A stretch of DNA of 64,000 nt from JAOSJL01 sp963704035. GTDB lineage: Bacteria > Actinomycetota > Acidimicrobiia > IMCC26256 > JAOSJL01. The position numbers were made by a program, and so were the translations under genes. The DNA lies in assembly GCA_963704035.1 (NCBI GenBank), contig CAVPGR010000004.1, forward strand, positions 248,001-312,000, given 5' to 3'. The notes beneath the pieces were generated by a model. It was given only the letters and a program-made list of their open reading frames with translations. It was not told where the DNA came from and ran no database searches. Numbering within the stretch: the stretch's first letter is position 1; the number at the start of each line of letters is the position of its first letter. This document shows, piece by piece, positions 30,221 to 39,520 of this stretch.

Positions 30221-31144
30221 CTACCGCTCCGCGCGGCGTGCGACGGACCGCCCGGAGCCGTCCACCGCATGTTCGACCAGAGCGAGAACCATTCGGCAGG
30301 CCAGGATCAGAGCAGCGGCGGGCAACAACGACCTTCGTGCACCCGACCAGTGCTTCGCGGCGAAACGGAACAGAGATCGGTGGTGCTCGACGATCATCCT
30401 GTACGGGTGCGCCGAGGTGCTGGCGCCCTGGACGTGCACGACCTCTCCGGTCGGCTCGAACACCACGCGCCAGCCGTCGCCGCGCAGGCGTCGGCACAGA
30501 TCCACGTCCTCCGCATACATGAAGAAGCCCTCGTCCCAGCCGCCGACGGCGTCGAGTGCCTCCCGGCGCAGCCAGATCGCCGCGCCCGACACCCAGTCGA
30601 CGTCACGCGGAGCGTGCGGATCGACGTCGAGCTCCCGATACCGGCGCGTGAAGCGGTTGTCGGGTCGAACGAGGCCGAGGAAACCATGGCCGACCGCGTC
30701 GACGATGCCGGGCTCCCGTCGTGCGCTCGGGTAGATCGATCCATCGGGTTCACGAACGAGGGGCCCCGCGGCAGCGACCTCGGGATCAGAGAAGCGCCGG
30801 AGAACCGCCTCGGTTGCCCCGTCGCCGAACTCGACGTCGGGATTGCACACCAGCACGACTGGGGCCCGAGTGGCCGCGATCCCCAGATTCGCGGCGCGTG
30901 CGTAGCCGAGGTTCCGCCGTGACCGGATCACCGGAACGTCGGGGAACGCGGCTTCGAGACGATCCAGGGAGTCATCGGTCGAGGAGTTGTCGACGACGAC
31001 CACGTCAGGCTGACCGTGCGGATCGTCGGCGTTCACCACCAGCGAACGCACGCATTCTTCCAGTAGTGGTCCGGCGTTGTAGTTGATGATCACGGCCGCC
31101 CACGACGAGCGTGGGCCTCGAAAGATCTCGCTCTCCGGGGTCAC
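30221..31144 (-). CDS. GT2 rhamnosyltransferase-type glycosyltransferase (WbbL-like)
   Basis: A 307-residue GT2 enzyme: VIINYNAGPLLEECVRSL at the N-terminus, VVDNSSTDDS, CNPDVEF as the metal-binding loop, VSGAAIWLRREALDAVGGWDE and AEDVDLCRRL near the acceptor. The type matches WbbL, which in Mycobacterium adds rhamnose to the linker of arabinogalactan; the presence of rmlB and rmlD in the operon supports dTDP-rhamnose as donor (inference). The GTG at 31144 overlaps the stop of the decarboxylase gene (GTGA). A C-terminal amphipathic stretch may bind the membrane. Confidence 0.88.
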   Translation of the reverse strand: MTPESEIFRGPRSSWAAVIINYNAGPLLEECVRSLVVNADDPHGQPDVVVVDNSSTDDSLDRLEAAFPDVPVIRSRRNLGYARAANLGIAATRAPVVLVCNPDVEFGDGATEAVLRRFSDPEVAAAGPLVREPDGSIYPSARREPGIVDAVGHGFLGLVRPDNRFTRRYRELDVDPHAPRDVDWVSGAAIWLRREALDAVGGWDEGFFMYAEDVDLCRRLRGDGWRVVFEPTGEVVHVQGASTSAHPYRMIVEHHRSLFRFAAKHWSGARRSLLPAAALILACRMVLALVEHAVDGSGRSVARRAER

Positions 31145-32070
31145 GTGCTCCGGAACCATTCGTACGTGCGCTCGAGGCCTTCCCGGAGCCCGGTCGTCGG
31201 CTCCCATCCGAGGACGGAGCGTGCCAACGAGATGTCGGGACGTCGACGGACGGGATCGTTCTCGGGAAGCTCGGCCGTGACGATCGGCGAATCGCTGCCG
31301 GTGACCTCGAGCACCAGCGCCGCGAGAGATCGAACGCTGTATTCATCGGGATTGCCTATGTTCATGGGGCCGGCGTGCTGCGAGTTCAACAGGCCGAGGA
31401 GCCCCTCGACCTCGTCGTCGATGTAGCAGAACGACCGGGTCTGGCCACCGTCGCCGTAGACCGTCAGTGGCTCCCCCGCGATGGCCTGCGACAGGAAATT
31501 CGGGATGGCGCGTCCGTCGCCGGGTCGGAGATGCGGACCGTAGGTGTTGAAGATCCGCGCGATCTTCACGTCGAGTCCGTGCGAACTGCTGTAGGCCATC
31601 GCCAGAGCCTCGGCGAATCGTTTCGCCTCGTCGTACACGCCGCGTGGGCCGACGGGGTTCACGTGTCCCCAGTAGGTCTCGGGTTGGGGGTGCACCTCCG
31701 GGTCGCCGTAGACCTCGCTCGTCGAAGCGAGCAGGAACCGTGCTCCCTTCTCCTTGGCGAGACCCAACGCGTGATGTGTGCCGAGCGATCCGACCTTGAG
31801 TGTCTTGATCGGATACTCGAGATAGTCCTGAGGACTCGCAGGGCTGGCGAAGTGCAGCACGGCGTCGACCTCACCGGGGACGTGGAGATAATTGGTGACG
31901 TCGTAGTGCACGAACGAGAACCGGCCTGTGTCCAACAGTGCGTCGACGTTCTCGACGCGACCGGTCAGGAGGTTGTCGAGACCGACGACCTCCCAGTCGT
32001 CAGCGACGAGAGCGCGGCTCAGCGCCGAGCCGAGGAACCCCGCCGCTCCGGTGATCACCGCGCGAGGCAT
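31141..32070 (-). CDS. uxs: UDP-glucuronate decarboxylase (UDP-xylose synthase)
   Basis: A 309-residue extended SDR. Features include GAAGFLGS for NAD, FASPASPQDYLEYPIKT and STSEVYGDPEVHPQPETYWG, with Tyr-x3-Lys in YDEAKR; this set is characteristic of UXS rather than of dTDP-glucose dehydratase. It converts UDP-glucuronate to UDP-xylose, and its substrate is the product of the adjacent ugd, which it overlaps by one base (TGATG). The start is ATG 32070; the same frame is open upstream but noncoding. Confidence 0.9.
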   Translation of the reverse strand: MPRAVITGAAGFLGSALSRALVADDWEVVGLDNLLTGRVENVDALLDTGRFSFVHYDVTNYLHVPGEVDAVLHFASPASPQDYLEYPIKTLKVGSLGTHHALGLAKEKGARFLLASTSEVYGDPEVHPQPETYWGHVNPVGPRGVYDEAKRFAEALAMAYSSSHGLDVKIARIFNTYGPHLRPGDGRAIPNFLSQAIAGEPLTVYGDGGQTRSFCYIDDEVEGLLGLLNSQHAGPMNIGNPDEYSVRSLAALVLEVTGSDSPIVTAELPENDPVRRRPDISLARSVLGWEPTTGLREGLERTYEWFRST

Positions 32071-33369
32071 CAGCGACCGACCCCGTCGTAGCGGAATCCG
32101 AGGCGACGTAGTGCATGCGGGTCGAGGAGGTTCCGGGCATCGACGATCCGAGGTGTCGCCATCGCTTCGAACACCCGCCTGAAGTCGAGCCAGCGGAACT
32201 CCTCCCACTCCGTGAGCAGCGCCACGACCTCCGCATCCACGCAGCATTGGTACGGATCGGTGACCACGTCGAGAGCCGGAAGCCTGTCGGCGACAGATTC
32301 GGAGGCGGCGGGATCGTAGGCGCGCACGTCGGCACCCGCCTCGAGGAGCAACTCCGCGATCTCCAGAGATGGCGAGTCACGCAGGTCATCGGTGTTCGCC
32401 TTGAAGGTCAGCCCCCACAGAGCGACCTTCGTGCCCGACAGATCGGCGCTTCCCACGACGCCGGCGACCTTCTCCACGATCCGCTCGCGCTGGCGACGGT
32501 TCACCTCGACGGTGCCGGACAACAACGGGAAGTCGTCACCGACGGCCGCGGCGGCGTGCAACAGGGCTGCGGTGTCCTTGGGGAAGCAGGACCCCCCGTA
32601 GCCGGGCCCGGCGTGCAGGAAGTCCGAACCGATCCGCTTGTCGTATCCGATTCCGAGGGCGACGTCCTGCACGTCGGCGTCGTAGGCCTCGCAGAGGTTG
32701 GCGACGGCGTTGATGAACGAGACCTTGGTGGCGAGGAACGCGTTGGCGGCGTACTTGATCATCTCCGCAGAGGCCGCGTCGGTGACCACCGTCGGGGCCC
32801 GAATCCCCGAGTACAACTCCGAGACGCGAACCGCCACGGCCGGGTCGTCGCACCCGATCACGATGCGATCCGGCTCGAGGAAGTCGCGCACGGCATGTCC
32901 CTCGCGGAGGAACTCCGGATTCGACACGACACCGAATTCGTCGATCGTGGCACCCTCCGCGACAGCGAGCTGTCGAACACGCGTGGTCGTGCCGATCGGA
33001 ACGGTTGACTTGTTGACGATGACGGCACCGGGTCGCAGAGCGGGCGCCATCTCGCGCACCGCAGACTCCACGTAGCTCAGGTCGGCCGCACCGTCCGAGA
33101 CCCTGTGGAGTCGGAACACACAGAAAGACGAACTCGCCGATCTCGGCCGCCTGTGCCGCACCGACGACGAAGCGCAGCCGTTTCGATTCGATGCCCTCGG
33201 CCACGAGCTCCGGCAGTCCGTCCTCCAGGATGCCCACCTCGCCCTTGCTCAAGCGGGCAACGAGATCAGGGTTCACGTCGGCGGCGACGACCGTGTGGCC
33301 GAGGCGGGCGAGGCAGGCCGCCGTCGTGAGCCCGACGTAGCCGGTTCCGATGACGGCGACGGTACTCAT
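32070..33369 (-). CDS. ugd: UDP-glucose 6-dehydrogenase, one frameshift
   Basis: The two frames together give about 433 residues, the normal UGDH length. The N-terminal part starts MSTVAVIGTGYVGLTTAACL at 33369 and runs to FVFLCVPTPQG. After one extra base near 33098-33103 the second frame continues DGAADLSYVESAV, then VNKSTVPIGT and AGPGYGGSCFPKD with the catalytic Cys. The product, UDP-glucuronate, feeds the adjacent UXS. The upstream rmlD reading frame probably ends in an ATGA overlap with this start. The single indel in an otherwise intact gene suggests a sequence error. Confidence 0.85.
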
Positions 33370-34282
33370 CGTCGTACTGCTTCTTCGTCGGACACTGCTT
33401 CTTCGGCCCGGATTCTCGTGATTCCCGACGGGCGTCGAGCATCCCCGAGTCGGTGAGATACGCGGCGACGGCGTCCTGCCAGGACCGGAGCGGATCGATT
33501 CCTTCGAGGCGCAGTACGGCGTTGTCGAGCACGGAGTAGGCCGGACGCTCGGCGGGGCGGCCGAGATCCGCGCTGCACATCGGCTCGGGCACCACGTCTC
33601 CGAGAGGCCGGCGATCCGCAGGACCTCGCGGGCGAGGTCGAGTCGTGTGCACGACCCTTGATTGGTCACGTGGTAGAGCCCCCGGCGCCGCTCGACGGCG
33701 AACCGCACCAACATCGTCGCCAGATCGGATGCAAGCGTCGGGCTCCCGCGCTCGTCGTCCACGACCCTCTCGAGCTTTCGCCGACGTGTCGTATCGAGAA
33801 CCCACGAGATGAAGTCGCCGCCGGGTCGTCCGAACACCCAGGAGGTCCGCACGACTGCCCACGATGAAGATGACGACGCCAGCTCCCGCTCACCGGCCAG
33901 CTTCGAGCGCGCATACACCGAGGCAGGTGCCGGCTCGTCCCACTCACGGTAGGGACGCTCCGAGTCTCCGGCGAACACGAAATCCGTGGACACGTGGATC
34001 ACATGAGCGGCGATGCGGTCCGAGGCGACGCCGAGATGACGAAGGGCGAGTGTGTTCGAGCGGTAGGCGGCGTCCGGGTCGAGCTCACATCCGTCGACGT
34101 CGGTCATGGCCGCCGTGTTGACGACGACGTCGGGAACGAACTCGTTCACGACCCGTTCGACGGCGTCGCGGTCTGCCGACATCGAGACCCGCGTGGTCGA
34201 GAGTGAGAACGTCGTGCGACGGAAGCAGCGGCGCCACACAGCTCCCGAGTTGGCCGGCACCGCCGGTGACGAGGACGCGCAC
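33366..34282 (-). pseudogene. rmlD: dTDP-4-dehydrorhamnose reductase, at least two frameshifts
   Basis: The sequence encodes an RmlD, the last enzyme of dTDP-rhamnose synthesis, broken into three or four frames. From GTG 34282: LVTGGAGQLGS (NADP motif), until about 34175; then VVNTAAMTDVDGCE, VSTDFVFAGD and VYARSKLAGE (Tyr-x3-Lys) in a second frame; near 33600 a lost G moves to a third frame with DVVPEPMCSADLGRPAERP; a further shift near 33430 would reach the TGA at 33366 in an ATGA overlap with ugd. All catalytic parts are present, so indel errors are more likely than decay. Confidence 0.75.
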
Positions 34283-34286
34283 GACG

Positions 34287-35327
34287 TCAGCGACCGGTGC
34301 CCGTCGCGGCCGACGTGGCCGCGGCGGGGTCTGACCAGTCGGACTCCACGACAGGAGCGCGATCGCGCAGCGGCTCCCACCATGAGCGGTTCTCGGCGTA
34401 CCACCGCACGGTCTCGGCGACGCCGGTCTCGAAAGGAATCTCCGGCGCCCAACCGAGCTCCTCGCGGATCTTGGTGGAATCGAGGAGGTACCGACGGTCG
34501 TGCCCGGGCCGATCGGGGACGACCGTCTTGAGCGAAGCCGGCTTACCCAGCGCATCGAGAACGAGGTCGGCCACCTCCTCGATCGTGGCCTCCTGTCCGG
34601 TTCCGACGTTGTAGGTCTCCCCCACCACGCCGTCGATCAGCACACGCTCGATCGCTACGCAGTGGTCGGTGACGTGGATCCACTCGCGCCGGTTGAGCGT
34701 GGAGGCGTACATCGTGAGCGGTTCGTCGTCGAGCGCGGCGGTCGTGAAGACGGGAATGACCTTCTCGGGGAACTGGAGCGGTCCGTAGTTGTTGGCGCAG
34801 TTCGAGATCGTGACCGGAAGGTCGAACGTCTCGAAGTAGGCACGCACGGCGTGGTCGGCTGCCGCCTTCGACGCGTTGTACGGGGTACGCGGCCTGTACG
34901 GCGATTCCTCGGTGAAGGCACCGGGGTCGTCGAGCGCCAGATCGCCGTAGACCTCGCACGTGGACACGTGGTGGAAGCGCTGCACTCCGACCCGGCGGGC
35001 GGCCTCGAGCAGGATCTGGGTGCCGAGAGCGTTGGTGCGGAAGAACCGACCCGGATCGAGGATCGCGAGGCTGTTGTGGGACTCCGCGGCGAAGTTCACG
35101 ATCACGTCGATCCCGTGTTCGCGAAGCGTGCTCACGGTCTGCTCGGCGTCGGTGATGTCGCCGTGCACGAAGGTGATCCGGTCGGCCACGGGGTCGAGGT
35201 TCGGGAGGTTTCCGGCGTAGGTGAGGGCGTCGTAGCCGACCACACCGTCGTCGGGGTGGTGCTCGACCCAGTGGCGCACGAAGTTGGCGCCGATGAACCC
35301 GGCCGCGCCGGTGACGAGGAGTTGCAC
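34287..35327 (-). CDS. rmlB: dTDP-glucose 4,6-dehydratase
   Basis: A 346-residue extended SDR. VTGAAGFIGANFV is the NAD motif; AAESHNSLAI (AAESH signature), STCEVYGD, YNASKAAADH (Tyr-x3-Lys) and NCANNYGPLQFPEK identify RmlB. It makes dTDP-4-keto-6-deoxyglucose in the rhamnose route. GTG 35327 is the start, since the upstream open frame lacks similarity. rmlD begins four bases after its stop. No rmlA or rmlC is in the window, so the pathway must be completed elsewhere or by the nearby nucleotidyltransferase. Confidence 0.93.
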   Translation of the reverse strand: MQLLVTGAAGFIGANFVRHWVEHHPDDGVVGYDALTYAGNLPNLDPVADRITFVHGDITDAEQTVSTLREHGIDVIVNFAAESHNSLAILDPGRFFRTNALGTQILLEAARRVGVQRFHHVSTCEVYGDLALDDPGAFTEESPYRPRTPYNASKAAADHAVRAYFETFDLPVTISNCANNYGPLQFPEKVIPVFTTAALDDEPLTMYASTLNRREWIHVTDHCVAIERVLIDGVVGETYNVGTGQEATIEEVADLVLDALGKPASLKTVVPDRPGHDRRYLLDSTKIREELGWAPEIPFETGVAETVRWYAENRSWWEPLRDRAPVVESDWSDPAAATSAATGTGR

Positions 35328-35388
35328 GGGGAGAATGCTACGGCAGAGCCGACAGGCGATCCGACCCGCTCGGATCAGGGCGAGAGAC

Positions 35389-36834
35389 TCAGCAGTTCGC
35401 TTCTTCGGGAGGTGGCTCCTCGGCGGCATCCGGCGGGGCCTCGCCGACCTCGGTGGGTGGAGGCTCCACCGGCTCCGGGGGCTCCACCTGGTCAGGTGGA
35501 GCCACTCCCACGAAGTCGCCTCCGATCACGACCTGTACGTCCGTCTGCTGCACGGTCGCGTCCTCGACGAGCTCGCCCACGCCGCCGAGGTAGCTCCGCA
35601 CGAGCTCGGCCTTCTCCTCGTTGCCGGGGGCGTAGCGGACCTCGGTCTGCTCGACGAAGTCGGCGTTGCCGACGCCTCCCGTGCCGAAGCCCTGGCTGAC
35701 GAGTCCGTCGAGCGTGGCACCCGCGGCACCGTCGACTCCGCTGCCGTTCAGGACGCTCACGCTCACGGTGAACGGCTCGATGTCGGGAACGACGGGAGCT
35801 TCTTCGGGCGTCGGGGGCGGGCCGAACGTGCGCAGTCGCGCCATGAGCTCATCAGCCTGAGGCTGCACGATGAACAGGACCGACTGCCCGTCGGCGAACC
35901 CTCCCTCGTTGGGGATCGTGACCGATTCGAATGCCTCCGAGTTGGGATCGACCACACGAAAAGCATCCACGAGACCCAGCACGTCGCGTGTGCCCAGGGT
36001 CTGATCCACCGTCATGTTGGACAGCACCTCGTCGGCCAGGCTGCGGGCGCGCAGGGGGTTGGCACCGACGTTGGCGAGCGCTTCGCTGGCGAGGCTGCGC
36101 ATGAACGCCTGCTGCCGGTTGATGCGCCCGAGATCCGCTGTGGGGTCACTCACCCACTGCGATCCGTCATACACCTCGTAGTACCGCGACCGTACGTACT
36201 GGAGGGCCCGGTCACCCTTGAGCTCGAAACAGCCGGGGTACGGCTGCACGAAACCGCTTCCGCCGTCCCCGTCCGGACCCGTGCCGTCGCGCGCGGGTCC
36301 TTCGAAGTAGACAGGAACACCGCCGATGGCATCGACGATCCCCTCGAAGCCCGCGAAGTCGATCTCGATGTAGTTCGTGATCGGGATGTCGAAGTTCGCC
36401 TGGAGGGTGTCGATCACGAGTTGGGGCCCACCGATACTGAAGGCCGCGTTGATCTTGTTCTCCCCGTGGCCGGGGATCTCGACCCAGAGGTCACGGGGGA
36501 ACGACACCAGCAGGCCGGTCTTCTGGTCGGGGTCGACGTGAGCCACCATGAGCGTGTCGGATCGTTCGCTGCCGAGTTGCTCTTCGTCGCCCTCGACCTG
36601 AGCGCCGAGGGCGTCACGGGAGTCGGAGCCGATGATCACGAAATTGCCGGCTTCCGCGGGAACCGATTCGGACGTGTCGAGGCCCGTGATCTCGACCTTC
36701 CGGATCGAGTCGACCTGACGGTTGGTCTCCCAGTACGCGCCCGCGACGGCGAGGCCCGTGAGAGCGAACACGGCGACGAGCGCAGTGCCGAACCGGATCA
36801 GGAACGCGCGAAGCGAGGAGGTGGGGGTCTTCAC
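35389..36834 (-). CDS. LytR-CpsA-Psr (LCP) family wall-polymer ligase with LytR_C domain
   Basis: A 481-residue membrane-anchored protein: one span (about 12-34), then the LCP domain with IIGSDSR, the Arg/Asp-rich RSDTLMVAHVD, VSFPRDLWVEIP and INAAFSIGG, and a C-terminal LytR_C domain starting SVSVLNGSG. A Pro/Glu-rich tail ends the protein. LCP enzymes transfer glycan from polyprenyl phosphate to peptidoglycan; in Mycobacterium the homologue next to rmlD and wbbL joins arabinogalactan to peptidoglycan. It is the first gene of the minus-strand operon, GTG start at 36834. Confidence 0.93.
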   Translation of the reverse strand: MKTPTSSLRAFLIRFGTALVAVFALTGLAVAGAYWETNRQVDSIRKVEITGLDTSESVPAEAGNFVIIGSDSRDALGAQVEGDEEQLGSERSDTLMVAHVDPDQKTGLLVSFPRDLWVEIPGHGENKINAAFSIGGPQLVIDTLQANFDIPITNYIEIDFAGFEGIVDAIGGVPVYFEGPARDGTGPDGDGGSGFVQPYPGCFELKGDRALQYVRSRYYEVYDGSQWVSDPTADLGRINRQQAFMRSLASEALANVGANPLRARSLADEVLSNMTVDQTLGTRDVLGLVDAFRVVDPNSEAFESVTIPNEGGFADGQSVLFIVQPQADELMARLRTFGPPPTPEEAPVVPDIEPFTVSVSVLNGSGVDGAAGATLDGLVSQGFGTGGVGNADFVEQTEVRYAPGNEEKAELVRSYLGGVGELVEDATVQQTDVQVVIGGDFVGVAPPDQVEPPEPVEPPPTEVGEAPPDAAEEPPPEEANC

Positions 36835-36930
36835 GAGGTGTGAATGTTACCGGCGCACGGGCCAGGTGCCCTGTCGGGCGGAAGCCCTTGTTCCCACTGA
36901 TACCCGCTCGAGGACGTCGGGTTTCGGGTC

Positions 36931-38094
36931 TCAGATCTCGACGGGGAGGCCCAGCTCACGGGCGATGAGCAGGCGCTGGATCTCGCTCGTGCCCTCACCG
37001 ATCTCGAGCACCTTGGCGTCCCGGTAGAAGCGGCTCACCGGGTACTCGTCCATGAAGCCGTAGCCCCCGTGGATCTGGACGGCCTCGCGGGTCGCCGACA
37101 CGGCGATCTCGCTGGCGTGGAGCTTGGCGAGCGCCGCGGCCTTCCGGATCGGCCTGCCCTGATCGCGCAACCACGCCGCCTTGTAGGTGAGGTTCCGTGC
37201 GTTCTCGACGTCGACGGCCATGTCGGCGCACTTGAAGGCCACGGCCTGGTAGCGACCGATCGCGCCACCGAACGCGTGCCGCTGCTGCGCGTATTCGACC
37301 GAGGCGTCGAGACACGCCTGTGCGAGACCCACCGACAGCGCGGCGATGGCGATTCGGCCCTCGTCGAGGATCTTCAGAAACGTCGAGAACCCGGTGCCGC
37401 GCTCTCCGAGGAGTTGGGCCTCCGGTACGCGGCAGTTCTCGAACACCAGCTCGTGGGTGTCGCTCGCGTGCCATCCCATCTTCCGGTAAGGCGGCTGCAC
37501 CGTGAGACCCGGCGTGCCGGAGTCGATGACGACGTTCGAGATCTCCGGCGGCCCCGAGCCGTCGTCGGTGCGGGCCGTGATCGTGATGCACTTCGTGATC
37601 GGTGTTCCCGAGTTCGTGATGAACGTCTTGGAACCGTCGACGACCCACTCCGACTGCGCCTTGTCGAGGTGCGCACGCGTCGCGGTTCCCCCGGCGTCGG
37701 ATCCGGCACCGGCCTCGGTGAGCCCGAAGGCGCCGAGCACCTTCCCCTCACACATCGGGACGAGGTACTCCTGTTTCTGCTCCTCGGTGCCCGCGTAGTG
37801 GAACGGAGCGGCACCCAGGCTCACGCCGGCCTCGAGCGTGATCGCCATCGACGAATCGATACGGGCGAGCTCCTCGATCGCGAGGCAGTAGGTGAGGTAG
37901 TCGGCGCCGCCACCGCCGTACTCCTCGGGGAACGGCAGCCCGAAGAGGCCCAGTTCGCCCATTTCGAGAACCGTCTCGACGGGGAACGTGTGATCCCGAT
38001 CCCAGTCCTCCGCGAAGGGCGCGATCCGTGCCTCCGCGAACTCGCGCACGACGGACCGGAACGCCTCCGCCTCGTCCGAAAGCTCGAAGTCCAT
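36931..38094 (-). CDS. Acyl-CoA dehydrogenase (FadE25-type)
   Basis: A 387-residue FAD-dependent acyl-CoA dehydrogenase. FGLTEAGAGSDAGG binds the FAD/substrate, WHASDTHEL and QRHAFGGAIGRYQ follow, QIHGGYGFMDEYPVSRFYRDAK lies in the C-terminal domain, and the catalytic Glu is probably that in EIGEGTSEIQR. It catalyses the first oxidation in fatty- or branched-acid breakdown. ATG 38094 starts only 28 bp from the divergent pabB GTG, so the two promoters must overlap the coding starts. Mycobacterial fadE25 occupies the same relative place between the LCP gene and birA. Confidence 0.94.
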   Translation of the reverse strand: MDFELSDEAEAFRSVVREFAEARIAPFAEDWDRDHTFPVETVLEMGELGLFGLPFPEEYGGGGADYLTYCLAIEELARIDSSMAITLEAGVSLGAAPFHYAGTEEQKQEYLVPMCEGKVLGAFGLTEAGAGSDAGGTATRAHLDKAQSEWVVDGSKTFITNSGTPITKCITITARTDDGSGPPEISNVVIDSGTPGLTVQPPYRKMGWHASDTHELVFENCRVPEAQLLGERGTGFSTFLKILDEGRIAIAALSVGLAQACLDASVEYAQQRHAFGGAIGRYQAVAFKCADMAVDVENARNLTYKAAWLRDQGRPIRKAAALAKLHASEIAVSATREAVQIHGGYGFMDEYPVSRFYRDAKVLEIGEGTSEIQRLLIARELGLPVEI

Positions 38095-38122
38095 GGAGCC
38101 AACCTAGCGGTACGCTGCCGCG

Positions 38123-39520
38123 GTGACGCAGCCCGACCCCCAGACGCCGGACCGGCAGGCACCGCACCTGATCCCCGGGCGGGTCGCCCGGCATCTCCCC
38201 CGCGGGCGCAGCTGTGTCGTGGTGCGCGACGGGCGCCGAACGGTCGTGGGCGTCGACCCCGACGCGCTCGTGGTGGCCGACGGCACCCGCGCCCTGGAGC
38301 GCCTCGACGACCTCGAGCCCGGTTGGTGGGCCGGGTACCTCGCCTACGACCTCGGGCGGGCAGTGGAGCGCGTCGTAGAACGCGTCGTAGCCCGTACCGA
38401 AGCTCCCGTGCCGGTGCCGGTTCCCGACCTCTTGCTCGGCCGCTTCGACGCGCGCCTCGTCATCGACCCCGGTGCCGTCGATCCCGGCGGGTCTGTTCCC
38501 GTCGTCACCGTCGAGGGAGCGGGTCGGGGTCGAGCTGCCCTCGAGGAGATGGCCGAGCGGATCAGCTCCCTCGTGCACGCCGGCGACGAACCGGGCGATG
38601 GTTCGGAACACGGCGACGCCTTGCTCACGAACTCGGGGCCCCTGCTGTGCGGAGTACCTGCGACGAGTCTCGAGCGCGAGGCCTTCGAGAACGCCGTCCG
38701 GCAGATCCTCGATTGGGAGCGGGCGGGTGAGTGCTACCAGGTCAACCTCACCCGGCGACTCACCTGGCCGGTGGCGCCCGACCCGGCCGACCTCCTCGCC
38801 GCCCTCACACGGGGAAACCCCGCCCCCCACGCCGCGCTCGTCGACCTCGCCGGAATCGGAGTCGTCTCCGCATCACCCGAGAGCTTCCTGCGTTGGAACG
38901 ACCGACGCGTCGAGACGAGGCCGATCAAGGGCACGGCGAGCGACCCCGCCCTCCTGGTCCGAAGCGCGAAGGACCGCGCCGAGAACGTGATGATCGTCGA
39001 CCTCGCCCGCAATGATCTGGGCCGCGTGTGCGAACCGGGAAGCATCCACGTTCCCGACCTCTGCACGCTCGAGGCGCACCCCGGCCTGTTCCATCTCGTC
39101 AGCACCGTGCGAGGACGACTCGCCGAACATGTCGGGCTGCGTGAGTTGTTGACGGCCACGTTGCCGCCCGCGTCGGTCACCGGCGCCCCCAAGCCCCGCG
39201 TACTCCAGGCGATCGAAGATCTCGAGCCGGTACGCCGTGGCGTCTACTGCGGCGCGGTGGGCTGGATCGACACGGAGCACGACCGTGGCGACCTCAACGT
39301 GGCGATCCGCACGTTCACCGTGCACCGGGGTGATGGACACCGGGGTGATGGACACCGGGGTGATGGACACGGCGGAGAAACCCATCTCGGCGTCGGGGCG
39401 GGCATCGTCGCCGACAGCGACCCCGCCGCCGAGTGGCACGAGACCGAGTTGAAGGCCGCGCAGGTGCGCCGGGCGGTCGGCGAAGCTCTCCCTGCTCTGG
39501 TCGGTGCGGGTGCCGCCTGA
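38123..39520 (+). CDS. pabB: Aminodeoxychorismate synthase component I
   Basis: A 465-residue chorismate-binding enzyme. RPIKGTA, with Lys in the PIKGT motif typical of PabB, ENVMIVDLARNDLGRV, and the C-terminal GAVGWID and GAGIVADSDPAAEW metal and chorismate regions are clear. It makes 4-amino-4-deoxychorismate for folate with a glutaminase PabA, not seen here. It carries HRGDG repeats from three 15-bp units at 39323-39367, a disordered loop not needed by the family. Starts at GTG 38123; its stop overlaps the pabC ATG (TGATG). Confidence 0.92.
   Translation: MTQPDPQTPDRQAPHLIPGRVARHLPRGRSCVVVRDGRRTVVGVDPDALVVADGTRALERLDDLEPGWWAGYLAYDLGRAVERVVERVVARTEAPVPVPVPDLLLGRFDARLVIDPGAVDPGGSVPVVTVEGAGRGRAALEEMAERISSLVHAGDEPGDGSEHGDALLTNSGPLLCGVPATSLEREAFENAVRQILDWERAGECYQVNLTRRLTWPVAPDPADLLAALTRGNPAPHAALVDLAGIGVVSASPESFLRWNDRRVETRPIKGTASDPALLVRSAKDRAENVMIVDLARNDLGRVCEPGSIHVPDLCTLEAHPGLFHLVSTVRGRLAEHVGLRELLTATLPPASVTGAPKPRVLQAIEDLEPVRRGVYCGAVGWIDTEHDRGDLNVAIRTFTVHRGDGHRGDGHRGDGHGGETHLGVGAGIVADSDPAAEWHETELKAAQVRRAVGEALPALVGAGAA
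39323..39367. repeat. 15-bp tandem repeat, three perfect copies, in frame
   Basis: Three identical 15-bp units add three GDGHR blocks near the C-terminus of PabB. Their perfection at DNA level implies a recent expansion. Confidence 0.93.
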
